From an uncultured Thiohalocapsa sp. (lineage in GTDB: Bacteria; Pseudomonadota; Gammaproteobacteria; Chromatiales; Chromatiaceae), in NCBI RefSeq assembly GCF_913063425.1, contig NZ_CAJXYK010000011.1, positions 62,001 to 126,000 on the forward strand: a stretch of 64,000 nt of DNA, given 5' to 3'. Each line of letters starts with the position of its first letter. The first letter of the stretch is position 1. Shown here one piece after another: positions 8,979 through 19,258 of this stretch. The position numbers and the translations under genes are program-made. The notes under the pieces are model-generated. The model was not told the DNA's origin. It worked only from the letters and a program-made list of their open reading frames with translations, and did not search any database.

Positions 8979-10226
8979 TCATGGCGATCGTGGCGCGGAG
9001 ACGATCTCACCCACATGCATCGGCTTGTTGGCGTACATCACCAGCGCGAAGCTCACCTTCGGAAAGACGCGGAAGACCATCAGCACGCCGGAGCGGGAGT
9101 CGGGGACGATGTACTTGTCGGACCCGCGCGACGCACGTCGATGCAGGGGCAGTGGGGCATTCGGGTCCGGCTTGTCGCGTACCCAGCCGTCGAGCTCCCA
9201 GTCCCCGAGCCAGAACGACGCGTCCGCGGGGGACTCGTTGCGCCAGTTCCAGTCGGTGCGGCGTGCCTGCACCGGATCGCGGCGCAGCTCGCCGCCGCGA
9301 TAGGCCTCGAAGACCTGGCCCACCTCCACGGCGTCGCGGGCGCCGCGGTTGAGCACCACGACGTCGTACTGACCGATCTGCGAGACGCCGTTCAGCACCG
9401 AGATGACCGATCCGCGCATGCCCGCCGGTCCCGGCCGGGGGAAGAAGCTGCGGATGGGCTCCTCGTCCCGGGCCGGGCGCAGCCGATCGCCCACTTCCAC
9501 CTCCTTGCGGGAGCGGGTCACGACCAGGGTCGCCGGGTCGCCCAGGCGCTCCAGCCGCGCCGTGGCCACGGAGGATGCCTCGTAGCCCAGCACCTCGCCG
9601 GTGTCCGGGTCGCGGTAGGCCTGGCCCGGGCGCAGCACCTCCCAGCGGTCGTTGCCGGCGCGGGTGATGCTGCGCACATACAGGGTGTCGCCGAGGCCGC
9701 CGATGATCTTCTCGTCGGGGAAGCCGACGACATAGGGGGCGCGGTCGATTTCCTCAGCCTCCGTCACCAACGGCCGTGACAGGAACGGCGCGACGGCGTT
9801 CACCGGAATTGCCGGGATCTCCCGGTCCAGGTCCGTCACCCGCACCCGCGGTGAGAGCTTGACCGTGCGCAGACCGCCGCCACCCTGGAGCGTCCGGATG
9901 CGCGGGCTGCCGCTGGTGTAGTCCACCACCAGCACGTCGCCGGGATAAATGCGGTTCGGGTTGGCGATATCCGGGTTGGCCTGCCACACCTCGCGCCAGC
10001 GCCAGGGCTCGTGCAGGAAGCGCCCGGCGATGTCCCACAGCGTATCGCCCGGTCGGACGACATAGCGCTCCGGTGCGTCGGCGCGCAGCGGACCCTGCGC
10101 CAGGGCGGTGTGCGCGGTGAGCAGCAGGGCGAGCATGGCCAGCAGCGCGCCGAGACCCGGCAGGACGGCCGGCGCGGGTCGGGAATGCCGGGGTTGAATG
10201 CCGGGCGCGGGGGGCTGGATGCGCAT
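8979..10226 (-). CDS. LysM-domain secreted/cell-envelope protein
   Basis: 415 residues. An N-terminal export signal (hydrophobic about 21-40, probable cleavage after ALA at 43) is followed by one LysM peptidoglycan-binding domain at about 55-103, with motif YVVRPGDTLWDIAGRFL. A long C-terminal beta-rich region of unknown function follows. This family is consistently encoded upstream of dprA in gammaproteobacteria. The ATG at 10226 has an AGAGGAGG ribosome-binding site, so the longer open frame upstream is not used. Probably acts at the cell wall. It is divergent from def. Confidence 0.88.
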   Translation of the reverse strand: MRIQPPAPGIQPRHSRPAPAVLPGLGALLAMLALLLTAHTALAQGPLRADAPERYVVRPGDTLWDIAGRFLHEPWRWREVWQANPDIANPNRIYPGDVLVVDYTSGSPRIRTLQGGGGLRTVKLSPRVRVTDLDREIPAIPVNAVAPFLSRPLVTEAEEIDRAPYVVGFPDEKIIGGLGDTLYVRSITRAGNDRWEVLRPGQAYRDPDTGEVLGYEASSVATARLERLGDPATLVVTRSRKEVEVGDRLRPARDEEPIRSFFPRPGPAGMRGSVISVLNGVSQIGQYDVVVLNRGARDAVEVGQVFEAYRGGELRRDPVQARRTDWNWRNESPADASFWLGDWELDGWVRDKPDPNAPLPLHRRASRGSDKYIVPDSRSGVLMVFRVFPKVSFALVMYANKPMHVGEIVSAPRSP

Positions 10227-10656
10227 GCTGCCTCCTCTGGGGCCGGGTCTTCCGGGCCGCGTCTGGGCTGGATCGGGACTGAACCTGGACGGGATCTCGG
10301 CTGAATCTGGACCGAATCCGATCCGAAATCCGGAGCCGGACCCGGGTCTGTTCCGGCGGGCGGTGCACGCGCCGCGCCGGCGGCCGCCGACGGCTGCCCA
10401 TTGTGCCTCCCTGCGCCGGCGGCGTGCTCGGCGGCCCAGCGTCGTCGCGGCGGGGACTTCTCGCCACGCCGCCCGGATTGCCGGGAGGACACGCGGGGAG
10501 GACACGCCGGTCCGCCATGGCTGTCGCAAGCGCTTGGCGCGGCAACGTTTTCCGATCCGCCCGCGGTGCCGGACAGACCGTCCGATGGTGTATCATGCGC
10601 ATAGTAGCCCAATCTGAAGCTCCTGTATCTGCGAATCAGCAGTTTTCGGTAACGTT
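10227..10656. other. Divergent promoter region between LysM gene and def
   Basis: 430 bp without a supported gene. It must hold the promoters for the LysM–dprA–smg–topA block and the def–trkH block. Simple sequence of gga/ctg/atc triplets occurs around 10255-10345. No clear -35/-10 pair can be assigned with confidence. Confidence 0.45.
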
Positions 10657-11193
10657 ATGGCAAAACTGGAAATACTGACCTTCCCCGACGAGCGCCTGCG
10701 GCGCCGTGCGGAGCCCATCCAGCAGGTGGACGACGGCGTGCGCCGGCTCGTGGACGACATGCTGGAGACCATGTACGACGCGCCCGGGATCGGTCTCGCC
10801 GCCGTGCAGGTGAACGTGCCCAAGCGGGTCATCGTCATCGACATCTCCGACGACAAAGACCAGCCCCTCTGTCTCATCAACCCGGAGATCCTGGAGCGCA
10901 CCGGCGAGGAGCAGATGGACGAGGGTTGTCTCTCCGTGCCCGGCTTCTTCGAAAGCGTGACCCGCGCCGACCGGGTCCGTGTGCGGGCGCTCGACCGCAC
11001 CGGCGAGCCCTTCGAGCTTGAGACCGACGGCCTGCTCGCGGTCTGCATCCAGCACGAGATCGACCACCTGGACGGCAAGCTCTTCGTCGACCACATCTCG
11101 GCCTTGAAGCGCCAGCGCATCCGCAAGAAGCTGGAAAAGGAGCGCCGTCAGAGCGCGCCGGTGCCCGCCGGCAAGCGCCGCCAGGCCATCTGA
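10657..11193 (+). CDS. def: Peptide deformylase
   Basis: 178-residue type I deformylase that removes the formyl group from nascent N-formyl-methionine. All three motifs are intact: GIGLAAVQ (44-51), EGCLSVP (89-95) and HEIDH (133-137); the Cys and two His bind the metal. It is the first gene of the conserved def–fmt–rsmB block. The C-terminal tail is basic, as in most homologues. Confidence 0.96.
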   Translation: MAKLEILTFPDERLRRRAEPIQQVDDGVRRLVDDMLETMYDAPGIGLAAVQVNVPKRVIVIDISDDKDQPLCLINPEILERTGEEQMDEGCLSVPGFFESVTRADRVRVRALDRTGEPFELETDGLLAVCIQHEIDHLDGKLFVDHISALKRQRIRKKLEKERRQSAPVPAGKRRQAI

Positions 11194-11293
11194 CCCCGCC
11201 GAGGGGTCGCGGCCGGGGCGCCCGCACGCCGCAGCGGCGACCCCGCCCGCCGCCGCCGAGACGACCACGGACGAGCCAGCCACCAACGCCATC

Positions 11294-12235
11294 ATGCCCC
11301 CGGCCCGCATCCTCTACGCCGGCACACCCGAGTTCGCGGTGCCGGCCCTCTCCGCGCTTATCGACAGCCCCCACGCCGTGGTTGCCGTCTATACCCAGCC
11401 CGATCGGCCCGCCGGCCGTGGCCGGCGGCTGGAGCCCTCGCCGGTGAAGCGCCGGGCGCTGGCGGCGGCGCTGCCGGTGTGCCAGCCCGCGTCCCTGAAG
11501 GACGCCGCAGCCCAGGCCGAGCTCGCCGCCTGGGACGCGGATCTGCTGGTGGTGGCCGCCTACGGACTGATCCTGCCGCAGCCGGTGCTGGACACCCCGC
11601 GCTGCGGCTGTGTGAACATCCACGCTTCGCTGCTGCCGCGCTGGCGCGGGGCGGCGCCCATCCAGCGGGCGCTGCTCGCCGGCGATGCCGAGACCGGCAT
11701 CAGCATCATGCGCATGGAGGCAGGACTGGACACGGGGCCCGTCTATCGCGTTGCGCCGCTCGCCATCGACCCCGCGGATACGGCGGGCAGCCTCACGGCA
11801 CGCCTGGCGGACCTCGGCGCCGAGGCTCTGATGGCGGCGCTCCCGGGCATTCTGGACGGCAGCGCCGCCGCCGCGCCCCAGGACGACGCCGCCGCCACCT
11901 ACGCCCGCAAGGTGACCAAGGACGAGGCGGCCATCGACTGGCGCCTGAGCGCCGCGGCCATCGCCCGCGCCGTGCGCGCCTTCGACCCCTGGCCCGTGGC
12001 GCAGACCCGGCTCGGTGACGAGGTGCTGCGCATCTGGGCAGCTGAGGCCCTGTCGCCCGCCGAAGACCAGCCGGGCGCGCCGGGGTGCGTGCTGGCCACC
12101 GGCCCCGCCGGCATCGATGTCGCCACGGGCGCCGGCGTGCTGCGCATCACGGAGCTGCAGGCCCCCGGCAAGCGCCGCATGGCCGCCCGCGATTTCCTGA
12201 ACGCCCGCCGCGTGGACGGCGCCCTGCTTGGCTGA
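11294..12235 (+). CDS. fmt: Methionyl-tRNA formyltransferase
   Basis: 313-residue enzyme that formylates Met-tRNAfMet for initiation. The formyltransferase N-terminal domain has the catalytic triad Asn108/His110 in VNIHASLLPRWRGAAP and Asp146 in GLDTGP. The OB-fold C-terminal domain starts near 205. It follows def by 100 bp and overlaps the rsmB start, so the two are probably co-translated. Confidence 0.96.
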   Translation: MPPARILYAGTPEFAVPALSALIDSPHAVVAVYTQPDRPAGRGRRLEPSPVKRRALAAALPVCQPASLKDAAAQAELAAWDADLLVVAAYGLILPQPVLDTPRCGCVNIHASLLPRWRGAAPIQRALLAGDAETGISIMRMEAGLDTGPVYRVAPLAIDPADTAGSLTARLADLGAEALMAALPGILDGSAAAAPQDDAAATYARKVTKDEAAIDWRLSAAAIARAVRAFDPWPVAQTRLGDEVLRIWAAEALSPAEDQPGAPGCVLATGPAGIDVATGAGVLRITELQAPGKRRMAARDFLNARRVDGALLG

Positions 12236-13610
12236 GCCGCGTCGCCCGGGCGCGGCAGCGCGGCACTCCCACAAGGGCGCCGCGCGCAAGGCGGAGGGTG
12301 CAGACCTGCGCGCCGCCGCCGCGCGCGTGGTGCATGCCGTGCGGGCCGAGGGACGCTCGCTCACCGCGGCGCTCGCGGCGGCGGCGGGTACGGTGCCGGC
12401 GCGCGATCAGGCCCTGCTGACGGAGCTCTGCTACGGCACGCTGCGGCTGCTGCCGCGGCTTGAAGCCCTCATCGCTATACTGCTGTCGCGGCCGCTTCGC
12501 CGCGCCGACAGGATCTTGAATGCGCTCATGGCGGTGGGCCTCTACCAGCTCGTCTCCACCCGGATTCCGGCCCATGCCGCGGTGGCGGCCACGGTGGACG
12601 CCGCCCGCGTACTGGGCCGGCCGCGCGCCGCCGGCCTGGTGAATGCCGCGCTGCGCCGCTTCCAGCGCGAGCAGGACAGCTTGCTGGCGCAGGTCGGCAC
12701 CGACCCGGATGACCCCGCCCTGTTCCCGGACTGGCTGTTGCGCCGCCTGAAGGCCGCCTGGCCCGCGCACTGGCGGCGCATCGTCGCCGTCAGCAACCAG
12801 CGCCCGCCCATGGCGGTGCGGGTGAACCGCATGCGCGTGGACCCGGCCGGCTATGCCGCGCAGCTGGCGGCCGCCGGTATCGTCGCGCGGCCCCTGCCCG
12901 GGCTCGACAGCGCGCTGATGCTGGAGCAGCCCCTGCCGGCGGAGCGCCTGCCGGGCTTCGCCGCCGGCTTGGTGTCCGTGCAGGACGCCGCCGCCCAGTG
13001 TGCAGCGCTGCTGCTGGACCCGCGGCCCGGCGAGCGGGTGCTGGACGCCTGCGCCGCCCCCGGCAACAAGACCGCCCACCTGCTGGAGCACGCGGGGGGC
13101 GACCTGGCCCTGACTGCGGTGGACCTGTATGTGGACCGGCTCGCGCCGCTGCGCCAAAACCTGGCGCGGCTCGGGCTGCGTGCGCAGGTGTTGGCGGCGG
13201 ATGCCCGGGATGCCGCCGCCCAGTGGCCGGGTGCCCCCTACGACGCCATCCTGCTGGACGCCCCCTGCTCGGCCACAGGCGTGATCCGCCGGCATCCGGA
13301 CATCAAGTACCTGCGCCGGGACACGGACATCGCCGCGCTCACCGCGACACAGGATGCCCTGCTTGCGGCACTCTGGCCGCAGCTGCGCCCCGGCGGGCGG
13401 CTCCTCTACGCCACCTGCTCCGTGCTCCCGGACGAGAATCAGGACCGGGTGGCCGCCTTCCTGGCTGCCCATGACGATGCCCGGGAGCGGGCGCTGACAG
13501 TGCCCGCAGGTGCTGGCGACGCGCTGCCCTGTGCGCCCGGCGTGCAGGTGCTGCCGACCGCCGACGGTGGCGACGGCTTCTATTTTGCGCTGCTGGAGCG
13601 GGTGGGGTGA
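12228..13610 (+). CDS. rsmB: 16S rRNA (cytosine-967-C5)-methyltransferase RsmB
   Basis: 460-residue m5C methyltransferase. An N-terminal NusB-like RNA-binding domain (about 25-160) is followed by a Rossmann methyltransferase domain with SAM motif VLDACAAPGNKT. The catalytic Cys pair is C347 in DAPCSATG and C397 in YATCSV. I use the TTG at 12228, overlapping fmt by 8 bp; no better in-frame start lies nearby. It is slightly longer than E. coli RsmB (429), mostly at the basic N-terminus. Confidence 0.94.
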   Translation: MAEPRRPGAAARHSHKGAARKAEGADLRAAAARVVHAVRAEGRSLTAALAAAAGTVPARDQALLTELCYGTLRLLPRLEALIAILLSRPLRRADRILNALMAVGLYQLVSTRIPAHAAVAATVDAARVLGRPRAAGLVNAALRRFQREQDSLLAQVGTDPDDPALFPDWLLRRLKAAWPAHWRRIVAVSNQRPPMAVRVNRMRVDPAGYAAQLAAAGIVARPLPGLDSALMLEQPLPAERLPGFAAGLVSVQDAAAQCAALLLDPRPGERVLDACAAPGNKTAHLLEHAGGDLALTAVDLYVDRLAPLRQNLARLGLRAQVLAADARDAAAQWPGAPYDAILLDAPCSATGVIRRHPDIKYLRRDTDIAALTATQDALLAALWPQLRPGGRLLYATCSVLPDENQDRVAAFLAAHDDARERALTVPAGAGDALPCAPGVQVLPTADGGDGFYFALLERVG

Positions 13611-14173
13611 GGACGCTCAGGCGACTCGGCGTCGCGGCGCTGCTGCCGATGCTGCTGCTGTTGACCGGGGCCGCGGCCGCGGCCCCGGACTTCGACGTCG
13701 AGCAGGTGGAGACGCGGCTCGAGGAAGGCACTTATTTCATGGACGCGAACGTCCGCTACGACTTCAGCGACCGCGCCCTGGAGGCGTTGGAGAACGGCGT
13801 GCCGCTCACCGTGGAGGTGCACATCCAGGTGCGCCCCGCGGAGGCCTGGATCTGGCAGGACAGCCTGCTGGATCAGCGCCTGCGCTACCGCATCCGCTAC
13901 AAGCCGCTGTCCGAGCGCTTTCTGGTCTCGCAGCTCCCGGGCGAGCGCGGTCGGACCTATGTCACACGCGATGCCGCCCTCGCCGCCCTCGGCGAGCTGC
14001 GCGACCTGCCGCTCTTGAGTCCGGACCGGCTGGCGCCGGACACCGACTACGAGGTCCAGATCCGGGTCTCCCTGGACATCGAGGAGCTGCCCCTGCCGCT
14101 GCGGCCCATGGCCTACCTCTATCCGTCCTGGAAGCAGTCCAGCAAGTGGACGAAATGGCCGCTGACGCCGTAA
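13607..14173 (+). CDS. DUF4390 domain protein, exported
   Basis: 188 residues with a signal peptide (about 1-26, ending in an Ala-rich stretch). The rest is a DUF4390 domain of unknown function. The GTG start overlaps the rsmB stop by 4 bp. Its place between rsmB and the NtrY-like kinase is conserved in gammaproteobacteria, so a link to envelope sensing is plausible but unproven. Confidence 0.8.
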   Translation: MRTLRRLGVAALLPMLLLLTGAAAAAPDFDVEQVETRLEEGTYFMDANVRYDFSDRALEALENGVPLTVEVHIQVRPAEAWIWQDSLLDQRLRYRIRYKPLSERFLVSQLPGERGRTYVTRDAALAALGELRDLPLLSPDRLAPDTDYEVQIRVSLDIEELPLPLRPMAYLYPSWKQSSKWTKWPLTP

Positions 14174-16401
14174 GCCGGCCCGGCAGGAACCCGCGCGGCA
14201 GAGCGCCGCGCCGGGTCTGGCAGCACCCCGGGGCCTTCTTCGTCGGCCTGCTGCTGCTCGCCCTGCTGGTGGCGCTGCACCTGATGAGCAGCGCGGTTCA
14301 GAACTCCGATGCCCTGAGCCGCGCCTTCGTGCCCCTGCTGCTGGTGGTGCTGCTGGGGCTCTTCGCGCTGGTGGTGATGGTGGGCTTCAACGTCGCGCGC
14401 CTGGTGACCCAGCGCCGGCGCGGGGCGCCCGGCTCGCGGCTCACCGCGCGCATCGTGGTGCTGTTCGCGCTCATCTCACTGCTGCCGGTGGGGGTGGTGT
14501 ACTACTACTCCCTGGGCTTCCTGCTGCGCGGCATCGACAGCTGGTTCGACGTGGAGATCGACAGCGCCATGGCGGATGCCCTGGCGCTGAACCAGGCCTC
14601 GCTGGACCTGAACCAGCGGGTGCTGCTCAAGTACAGCCAGCAGATCCTCGCCGGCATCGAAGACCGCTCCGCCACCGCGCTCACACTCACTCTGGACGAC
14701 CTGCGCCGCCAGGCGGGCGCGCTGGAGCTCACGGTGTTCGAGCCGAACGGTCAGGTCATGGGCACCGCCATCGACGACCCCACCCAGCTGGTGCCGAATC
14801 ACCCCGGGCGCGAGGTCATGCAGGGCGTGCGCATGGGGGTGGACTATGTGGCGCTGGAGCCCGCCGAGGACGACCAGCTGGTGGTGCGCGTGGTGGTGAA
14901 CGACCCGCGCGCCCGGCGCATGATGATGCAGGCCATCTTCCCGACCTCGGCGCGCATCGACGAGCTGGCGTCGCGCCTGGAGAACGCTTACAACCGCTAC
15001 ACGGAGCTCGCCTATCTGCGCCGCTCGCTGAAGCTCAGCTTCTCGCTGACCCTGTCGCTGGTGCTGGTGTTCGGCCTGCTGGCGGCGCTGCTCGCGGCCT
15101 TCGGCACGGCACAGCGGCTGGTGCGGCCGGTGGCGGACATTGCCCGCGGCACCCGCGCCGTCGCCGACGGCGACTACGAGCAGCGCCTGCCCCTGCCGGC
15201 CCAGGACGACGAGCTGGCCTTCCTGGTGGCCTCCTTCAACGCCATGACGCGGCGCATCGCCCAGGCCCGCGACCAGGCCGCCCGCAGCCAGCGCGCCGTG
15301 GAGGAGCAGCGGGCGTATCTCGAGACCGTGCTCGGGCGCCTGTCCAGCGGCGTCATCGCTCTGGACGGACAACTGCGGCTCATGACCATGAACCCCGCCG
15401 CCCGGCACATCCTGCGGCTGCCGGATTACCAGGACACGGCGCTCGCACTCGGCGAGCTGGAGCGGGGCTATCCGCGGCTTGCACCCTGGGCCGATGCCGT
15501 GCGCCGGCACGTCGGCATCGGCAGCGAGTGGCGCGAAGAGGTGACGCTGCTCGGCGGCGACGGCCGTCAGGTGCTCATGTGCCGCGGCAGTCCTCTGCCC
15601 GGGGTGGTGGATGCGGGCGCCGGCAGTGGGCATGTCGTGGTGTTCGACGACATCACCACCCTGATCCGCGCCCAGCGCGATGCCGCCTGGGGCGAGGTGG
15701 CGCGGCGCCTGGCGCACGAGATCAAGAACCCGCTGACCCCCATCCAGCTCTCCGCCGAGCGCCTGCGGCACAAGCTGCTCGCCAAGCTGCCGGAGGCGGA
15801 GGCGCGGGTGGTGGACCGCGCCACCCACACCATCGGCCAGCAGGTGGAAGCCATGAAGGCGATGGTGAACGACTTCGCCAACTATGCCCGCACGCCCGAG
15901 ATGCAGGACGAGCCGTTCGCGGTGGACGCCCTCATCACCGAGGTGCTGGATCTCTACCATGGCGCCCGGGCGCGCATCGATGCCGACCTGGGCGCCCCGG
16001 AGGCGAAGATCCGCGGCGACTCCAAGCGCCTGCGGCAGGTGATCCACAACCTGCTCAAGAATGCCATGGAAGCGCTGGAGGGCCGGCAGGACGGCCGCAT
16101 CCGGGTGACTACCCAGTACGCCTTCAGCGACGAGACGCCGTCCATCGAGATCGCCATCGAAGACAATGGCGGTGGCATCGACCCGGCGCTGCTGGACCGG
16201 CTGTTCGAGCCCTATGTCACGTCAAAGGCAAAGGGCACGGGCTTGGGCCTCGCCATCGTCAAGAAGATAATTGAAGAGCACGGCGGTATCATCACGGCGG
16301 AGAACGCGGCACAGGGCGCGAGCTTCACGGCCAGGCTGCCGATCTGGCGTGAGTCGCCCGCCGCGTCACCGGGACCGCTGCGGCGGGTAGGAGAGACATG
16401 A
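14155..16401 (+). CDS. NtrY-like membrane sensor histidine kinase
   Basis: 748-residue kinase. Three hydrophobic segments lie near the N-terminus (about 25-45, 60-82, 100-122), a periplasmic or linker region follows, and a further membrane helix is near 300-325. HAMP comes next, then PAS (about 390-500), HisKA with phospho-acceptor His521 in LAHEIKNPLTPIQLS, and HATPase with EDNGGGID and KGTGLGLAIVKKII. The ATG at 14155 overlaps the DUF4390 gene by 19 bp. It overlaps the NtrX-like gene by 4 bp, forming one two-component pair. The frame is open much further upstream, but that part is a shadow of rsmB and the DUF4390 gene. Confidence 0.9.
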   Translation: MAADAVSRPGRNPRGRAPRRVWQHPGAFFVGLLLLALLVALHLMSSAVQNSDALSRAFVPLLLVVLLGLFALVVMVGFNVARLVTQRRRGAPGSRLTARIVVLFALISLLPVGVVYYYSLGFLLRGIDSWFDVEIDSAMADALALNQASLDLNQRVLLKYSQQILAGIEDRSATALTLTLDDLRRQAGALELTVFEPNGQVMGTAIDDPTQLVPNHPGREVMQGVRMGVDYVALEPAEDDQLVVRVVVNDPRARRMMMQAIFPTSARIDELASRLENAYNRYTELAYLRRSLKLSFSLTLSLVLVFGLLAALLAAFGTAQRLVRPVADIARGTRAVADGDYEQRLPLPAQDDELAFLVASFNAMTRRIAQARDQAARSQRAVEEQRAYLETVLGRLSSGVIALDGQLRLMTMNPAARHILRLPDYQDTALALGELERGYPRLAPWADAVRRHVGIGSEWREEVTLLGGDGRQVLMCRGSPLPGVVDAGAGSGHVVVFDDITTLIRAQRDAAWGEVARRLAHEIKNPLTPIQLSAERLRHKLLAKLPEAEARVVDRATHTIGQQVEAMKAMVNDFANYARTPEMQDEPFAVDALITEVLDLYHGARARIDADLGAPEAKIRGDSKRLRQVIHNLLKNAMEALEGRQDGRIRVTTQYAFSDETPSIEIAIEDNGGGIDPALLDRLFEPYVTSKAKGTGLGLAIVKKIIEEHGGIITAENAAQGASFTARLPIWRESPAASPGPLRRVGET

Positions 16402-17765
16402 GCGCCACCCACATCCTCGTCGTGGACGACGAGCCGGACATCCGCGAAACGGTGCAGGACATCCTCGAAGACGAGGGCTACACCGTCACCAGCGCCGAGA
16501 ACGGCGAGGCCGCGCGGCACGCCCTGCGCGACCGCCGACCCGACCTGATGCTGCTCGACATCTGGATGCCGGACCTGGACGGCATCAGCCTGCTCAAGGA
16601 GTGGGACGAAGACGAGGGCCTGCCCTGTCCGGTGATCATGATGTCCGGCCACGGCAACGTGGAGACCGCGGTGGAGGCGACCCGCCTCGGCGCCTACGAT
16701 TTTTTGGAGAAGCCGCTGTCCATGGCCAAGCTCCTGCTCACGGTGGAGCGGGCGCTGGAGGCGGACAAGCTCGCGCGCGAGAACGTCGGCCTGCGCCGGC
16801 GTGCGCCCCTGGTGCAGGAGCCGGCCGGGCGCTCGGCGGCCATGCAGCGCCTGCGTGAGCAGGTGAAGCGCATCGCCCAGCACGACACCTGGGTGCTCAT
16901 CACGGGCGAGCCCGGCAGCGGGCGCGAGACCTTCGCGCGCTTCCTGCATTCCCAGAGCGCGCGCCGCGAGCGGCCCTTCGTGGACCTGGGCGTGTCCGCC
17001 ATCACCCGCGGCAACGCCGCCCGCGAGCTGTTCGGCAGCGAGGACCAGGACCACGTGCATTACGGCAGCCTGGAGCAGGCCGCCGGCGGTACCCTGCTGC
17101 TGGACGAGGTGGCAGACATGGACCTGGAGGCCCAGGGCCAGCTCCTCGGCGCCCTGGACACGGGCTCCTTCATGCGGGTCGGCGGCAGCGAGCCCGTCAC
17201 CATCGACGTGCGCATCATCGCCGCCACCTCCCGGGACCTTAAAGAAGAAGTCCGGGCCGGCGGCTTCCGCGAGGACCTGTTCTATCACCTCAACGTGGTG
17301 CCGCTGCAGGTGCCGGCGCTGCGCGAGCATGCCGAGGACATCCCGGATCTGCTGAATTACTACGTGGACTACTTCGCCACCCACGAGAAGCTGCCGTACC
17401 GGCGCTTCAGCGTCGGCGCGCAGAACTTTCTGCGCAACTACAGCTGGCCCGGCAATGTCCGGGAGCTGAAGAACCTGGTGCAGCGGGTGCTGATCCTGGG
17501 CGCCGGCGACGAGATCACCCAGACCGAAGTGGAGGCGGCGCTCGGCTCCGCGCCGCCGGTGCCGACCCAGCCCCTGGAGGGCATGGTCTCCTTCGACCAG
17601 CCGCTGCGCTCCGCCCGGGAGCAGTTCGAAAAGGCCTATCTGGAGTACCAGCTGGAGAAGCACGCCGGCAACGTCTCCAAGATGGCGAAAGAGGCGGGCA
17701 TGGAGCGCACGCACCTCTATCGCAAGCTGCGCTCTTTAGGCATTGAGATCAAGGAGCGCAGATGA
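16398..17765 (+). CDS. NtrX-like response regulator with degenerate sigma-54-type AAA+ domain
   Basis: 455 residues: receiver domain (about 1-120, phospho-acceptor Asp54 in MLLDIWMPD), AAA+ domain (about 145-370) and a C-terminal Fis-type helix-turn-helix ending in MERTHLYRKLRSLGIE. The AAA+ domain is altered. Walker A reads GEPGSGRE (170-177) with Arg in place of the usual Lys. The sigma-54-contacting GAFTGA loop is absent; residues 212-228 read FGSEDQDHVHYGSLEQA. Walker B LLLDEVAD is present. It therefore probably does not activate sigma-54 promoters by the standard mechanism. It overlaps the NtrY-like kinase by 4 bp. Confidence 0.9.
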   Translation: MSATHILVVDDEPDIRETVQDILEDEGYTVTSAENGEAARHALRDRRPDLMLLDIWMPDLDGISLLKEWDEDEGLPCPVIMMSGHGNVETAVEATRLGAYDFLEKPLSMAKLLLTVERALEADKLARENVGLRRRAPLVQEPAGRSAAMQRLREQVKRIAQHDTWVLITGEPGSGRETFARFLHSQSARRERPFVDLGVSAITRGNAARELFGSEDQDHVHYGSLEQAAGGTLLLDEVADMDLEAQGQLLGALDTGSFMRVGGSEPVTIDVRIIAATSRDLKEEVRAGGFREDLFYHLNVVPLQVPALREHAEDIPDLLNYYVDYFATHEKLPYRRFSVGAQNFLRNYSWPGNVRELKNLVQRVLILGAGDEITQTEVEAALGSAPPVPTQPLEGMVSFDQPLRSAREQFEKAYLEYQLEKHAGNVSKMAKEAGMERTHLYRKLRSLGIEIKERR

Positions 17766-17797
17766 CTTCGCGTCGCGCCCCATCGGCCAAGGGGCAA

Positions 17798-17879
17798 GGG
17801 CTGAGGGCTGAGGGCAGGGCGCTTGCCTGTGTGCTGCCTATCCGCCCCCCTCAGCCCTCAGCCCTCAGCCCTCAGCCCT
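17798..17879. repeat. Inverted pair of agccctc tandem repeats
   Basis: A gggctgagggctgaggg stretch (17798-17816) is followed about 30 bp later by four and a half direct ccctcag units (17848-17879). The two blocks are complementary, so the transcript could form a long GC-rich hairpin between the NtrX-like gene and trkA. Related single blocks occur at 1323-1356 and 19350-19374. Confidence 0.8.
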
Positions 17880-17884
17880 GATCC

Positions 17885-19258
17885 ATGAAAATACTGATTC
17901 TTGGCGCCGGCCAGGTGGGCACCTCCGTGGCTGCCAACCTGGTGAGCGAGGCCAACGACATCACCGTGGTGGACACGGACGCCGGACGCCTGCGCGAGCT
18001 GGCCGACCGCTTCGACCTGCGCACGCTGCAGGGCCATGGCGCGCATCCGGACGTGCTCGCCCGCGCCGGCGCCGAGGACGCGGAGATGATCATCGCCGTC
18101 ACCAACAGTGACGAGACCAACATGGTCGCCTGCCAGGTGGCCTACACGCTGTTCCACACACCCACCAAGATCGCCCGGGTGCGCGCCCCCGGCTTCATGG
18201 AGCAGGACAAGCTGTTCGGCCCCGGCGCCCTGCCCATCGATGTGCGCATCAGCCCCGAGCAGCTGGTGACGGACTACATCCTGCGGCTCATCGAGAACCC
18301 GGGCGCGCTGCAGGTGACGGACTTCGCCGGCGGGCGGGTGCAGCTGGTGGCGGTGCGCGCCTACTACGGTGGGCCACTGGTGGGCCATGAGCTGCGCACC
18401 CTGTACGACCACATGCCGCACGTGGACGCGCGGGTGGCGGCCATCTACCGCCACGACCGCGCCATCCAGCCGGAGGGGGACAGCGTCATCGACGCCGACG
18501 ACGAGGTCTTCTTCGTTGCCGCGCCACGGCACATCCGCTCCGTGATGAGTGAGCTGCGCCGGCTGGAGAAGCCCTATAAGCGGCTCATCTTCGCCGGCGG
18601 CGGCAATATCGGCACACGGCTCGCCCGCGCCACCGAGAAGCGCTACCGCGTCAAGGTCATCGAGCGCGACCTCGACCGCTGCAAGCACATCGCCGAGGCC
18701 CTGGAGCGCACCATCGTGCTGCACGGGGACGCCGCGGACGAAGAATTGCTGCTGGAGGAGAACGTCGAGGACACGGACGTCTTCTGCGCCGTCACCAACG
18801 ACGACGAGGCCAACATCCTCTCGGCCATGCTCGCCAAGCGCCTGGGTGCGCGCAAGGTCATGGCGCTCATCAACCGCACCGCCTATGTGGACCTGGTGCA
18901 GGCGGGGCCCATCGACATCGCCATCTCCCCACAGCAGGCCACCATCGGCAGCCTCCTGAAGCACGTGCGCCGGGGCGACGTGGTGATGGTGCACTCCCTG
19001 CGCCGCGGCGCCGCCGAGGCCATCGAGGCCATCGCCCACGGCGACGAGGGCTCCAGCAAGGTGGTGGGCCGGCCCATCGAGGCCATCAAGCTCCCCAAGG
19101 GCACAACCATCGGTGCCATCGTCCGTGGCGATGAGGTCATCATCGCCCACCACGACACGGTCGTCGAATCCGAGGACCACGTCATCCTGTTCCTTCAGGA
19201 CAAGCTGCGGGTGCCCGAGGTCGAAAAACTGTTCCAAGTGGGCGTCACCTTCTTCTGA
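17885..19258 (+). CDS. trkA: Trk K+ uptake regulatory subunit TrkA
   Basis: 457-residue peripheral NAD-binding regulator of the TrkH K+ channel. It is built as two RCK_N–RCK_C repeats. The first nucleotide motif is [12 protein letters not shown] at 4-15 and the second is [13 protein letters not shown] at about 233-245. Length and duplication match E. coli TrkA (458). It lies immediately upstream of trkH. The pair provides K+ uptake in osmoadaptation. Confidence 0.96.
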   Translation: MKILILGAGQVGTSVAANLVSEANDITVVDTDAGRLRELADRFDLRTLQGHGAHPDVLARAGAEDAEMIIAVTNSDETNMVACQVAYTLFHTPTKIARVRAPGFMEQDKLFGPGALPIDVRISPEQLVTDYILRLIENPGALQVTDFAGGRVQLVAVRAYYGGPLVGHELRTLYDHMPHVDARVAAIYRHDRAIQPEGDSVIDADDEVFFVAAPRHIRSVMSELRRLEKPYKRLIFAGGGNIGTRLARATEKRYRVKVIERDLDRCKHIAEALERTIVLHGDAADEELLLEENVEDTDVFCAVTNDDEANILSAMLAKRLGARKVMALINRTAYVDLVQAGPIDIAISPQQATIGSLLKHVRRGDVVMVHSLRRGAAEAIEAIAHGDEGSSKVVGRPIEAIKLPKGTTIGAIVRGDEVIIAHHDTVVESEDHVILFLQDKLRVPEVEKLFQVGVTFF

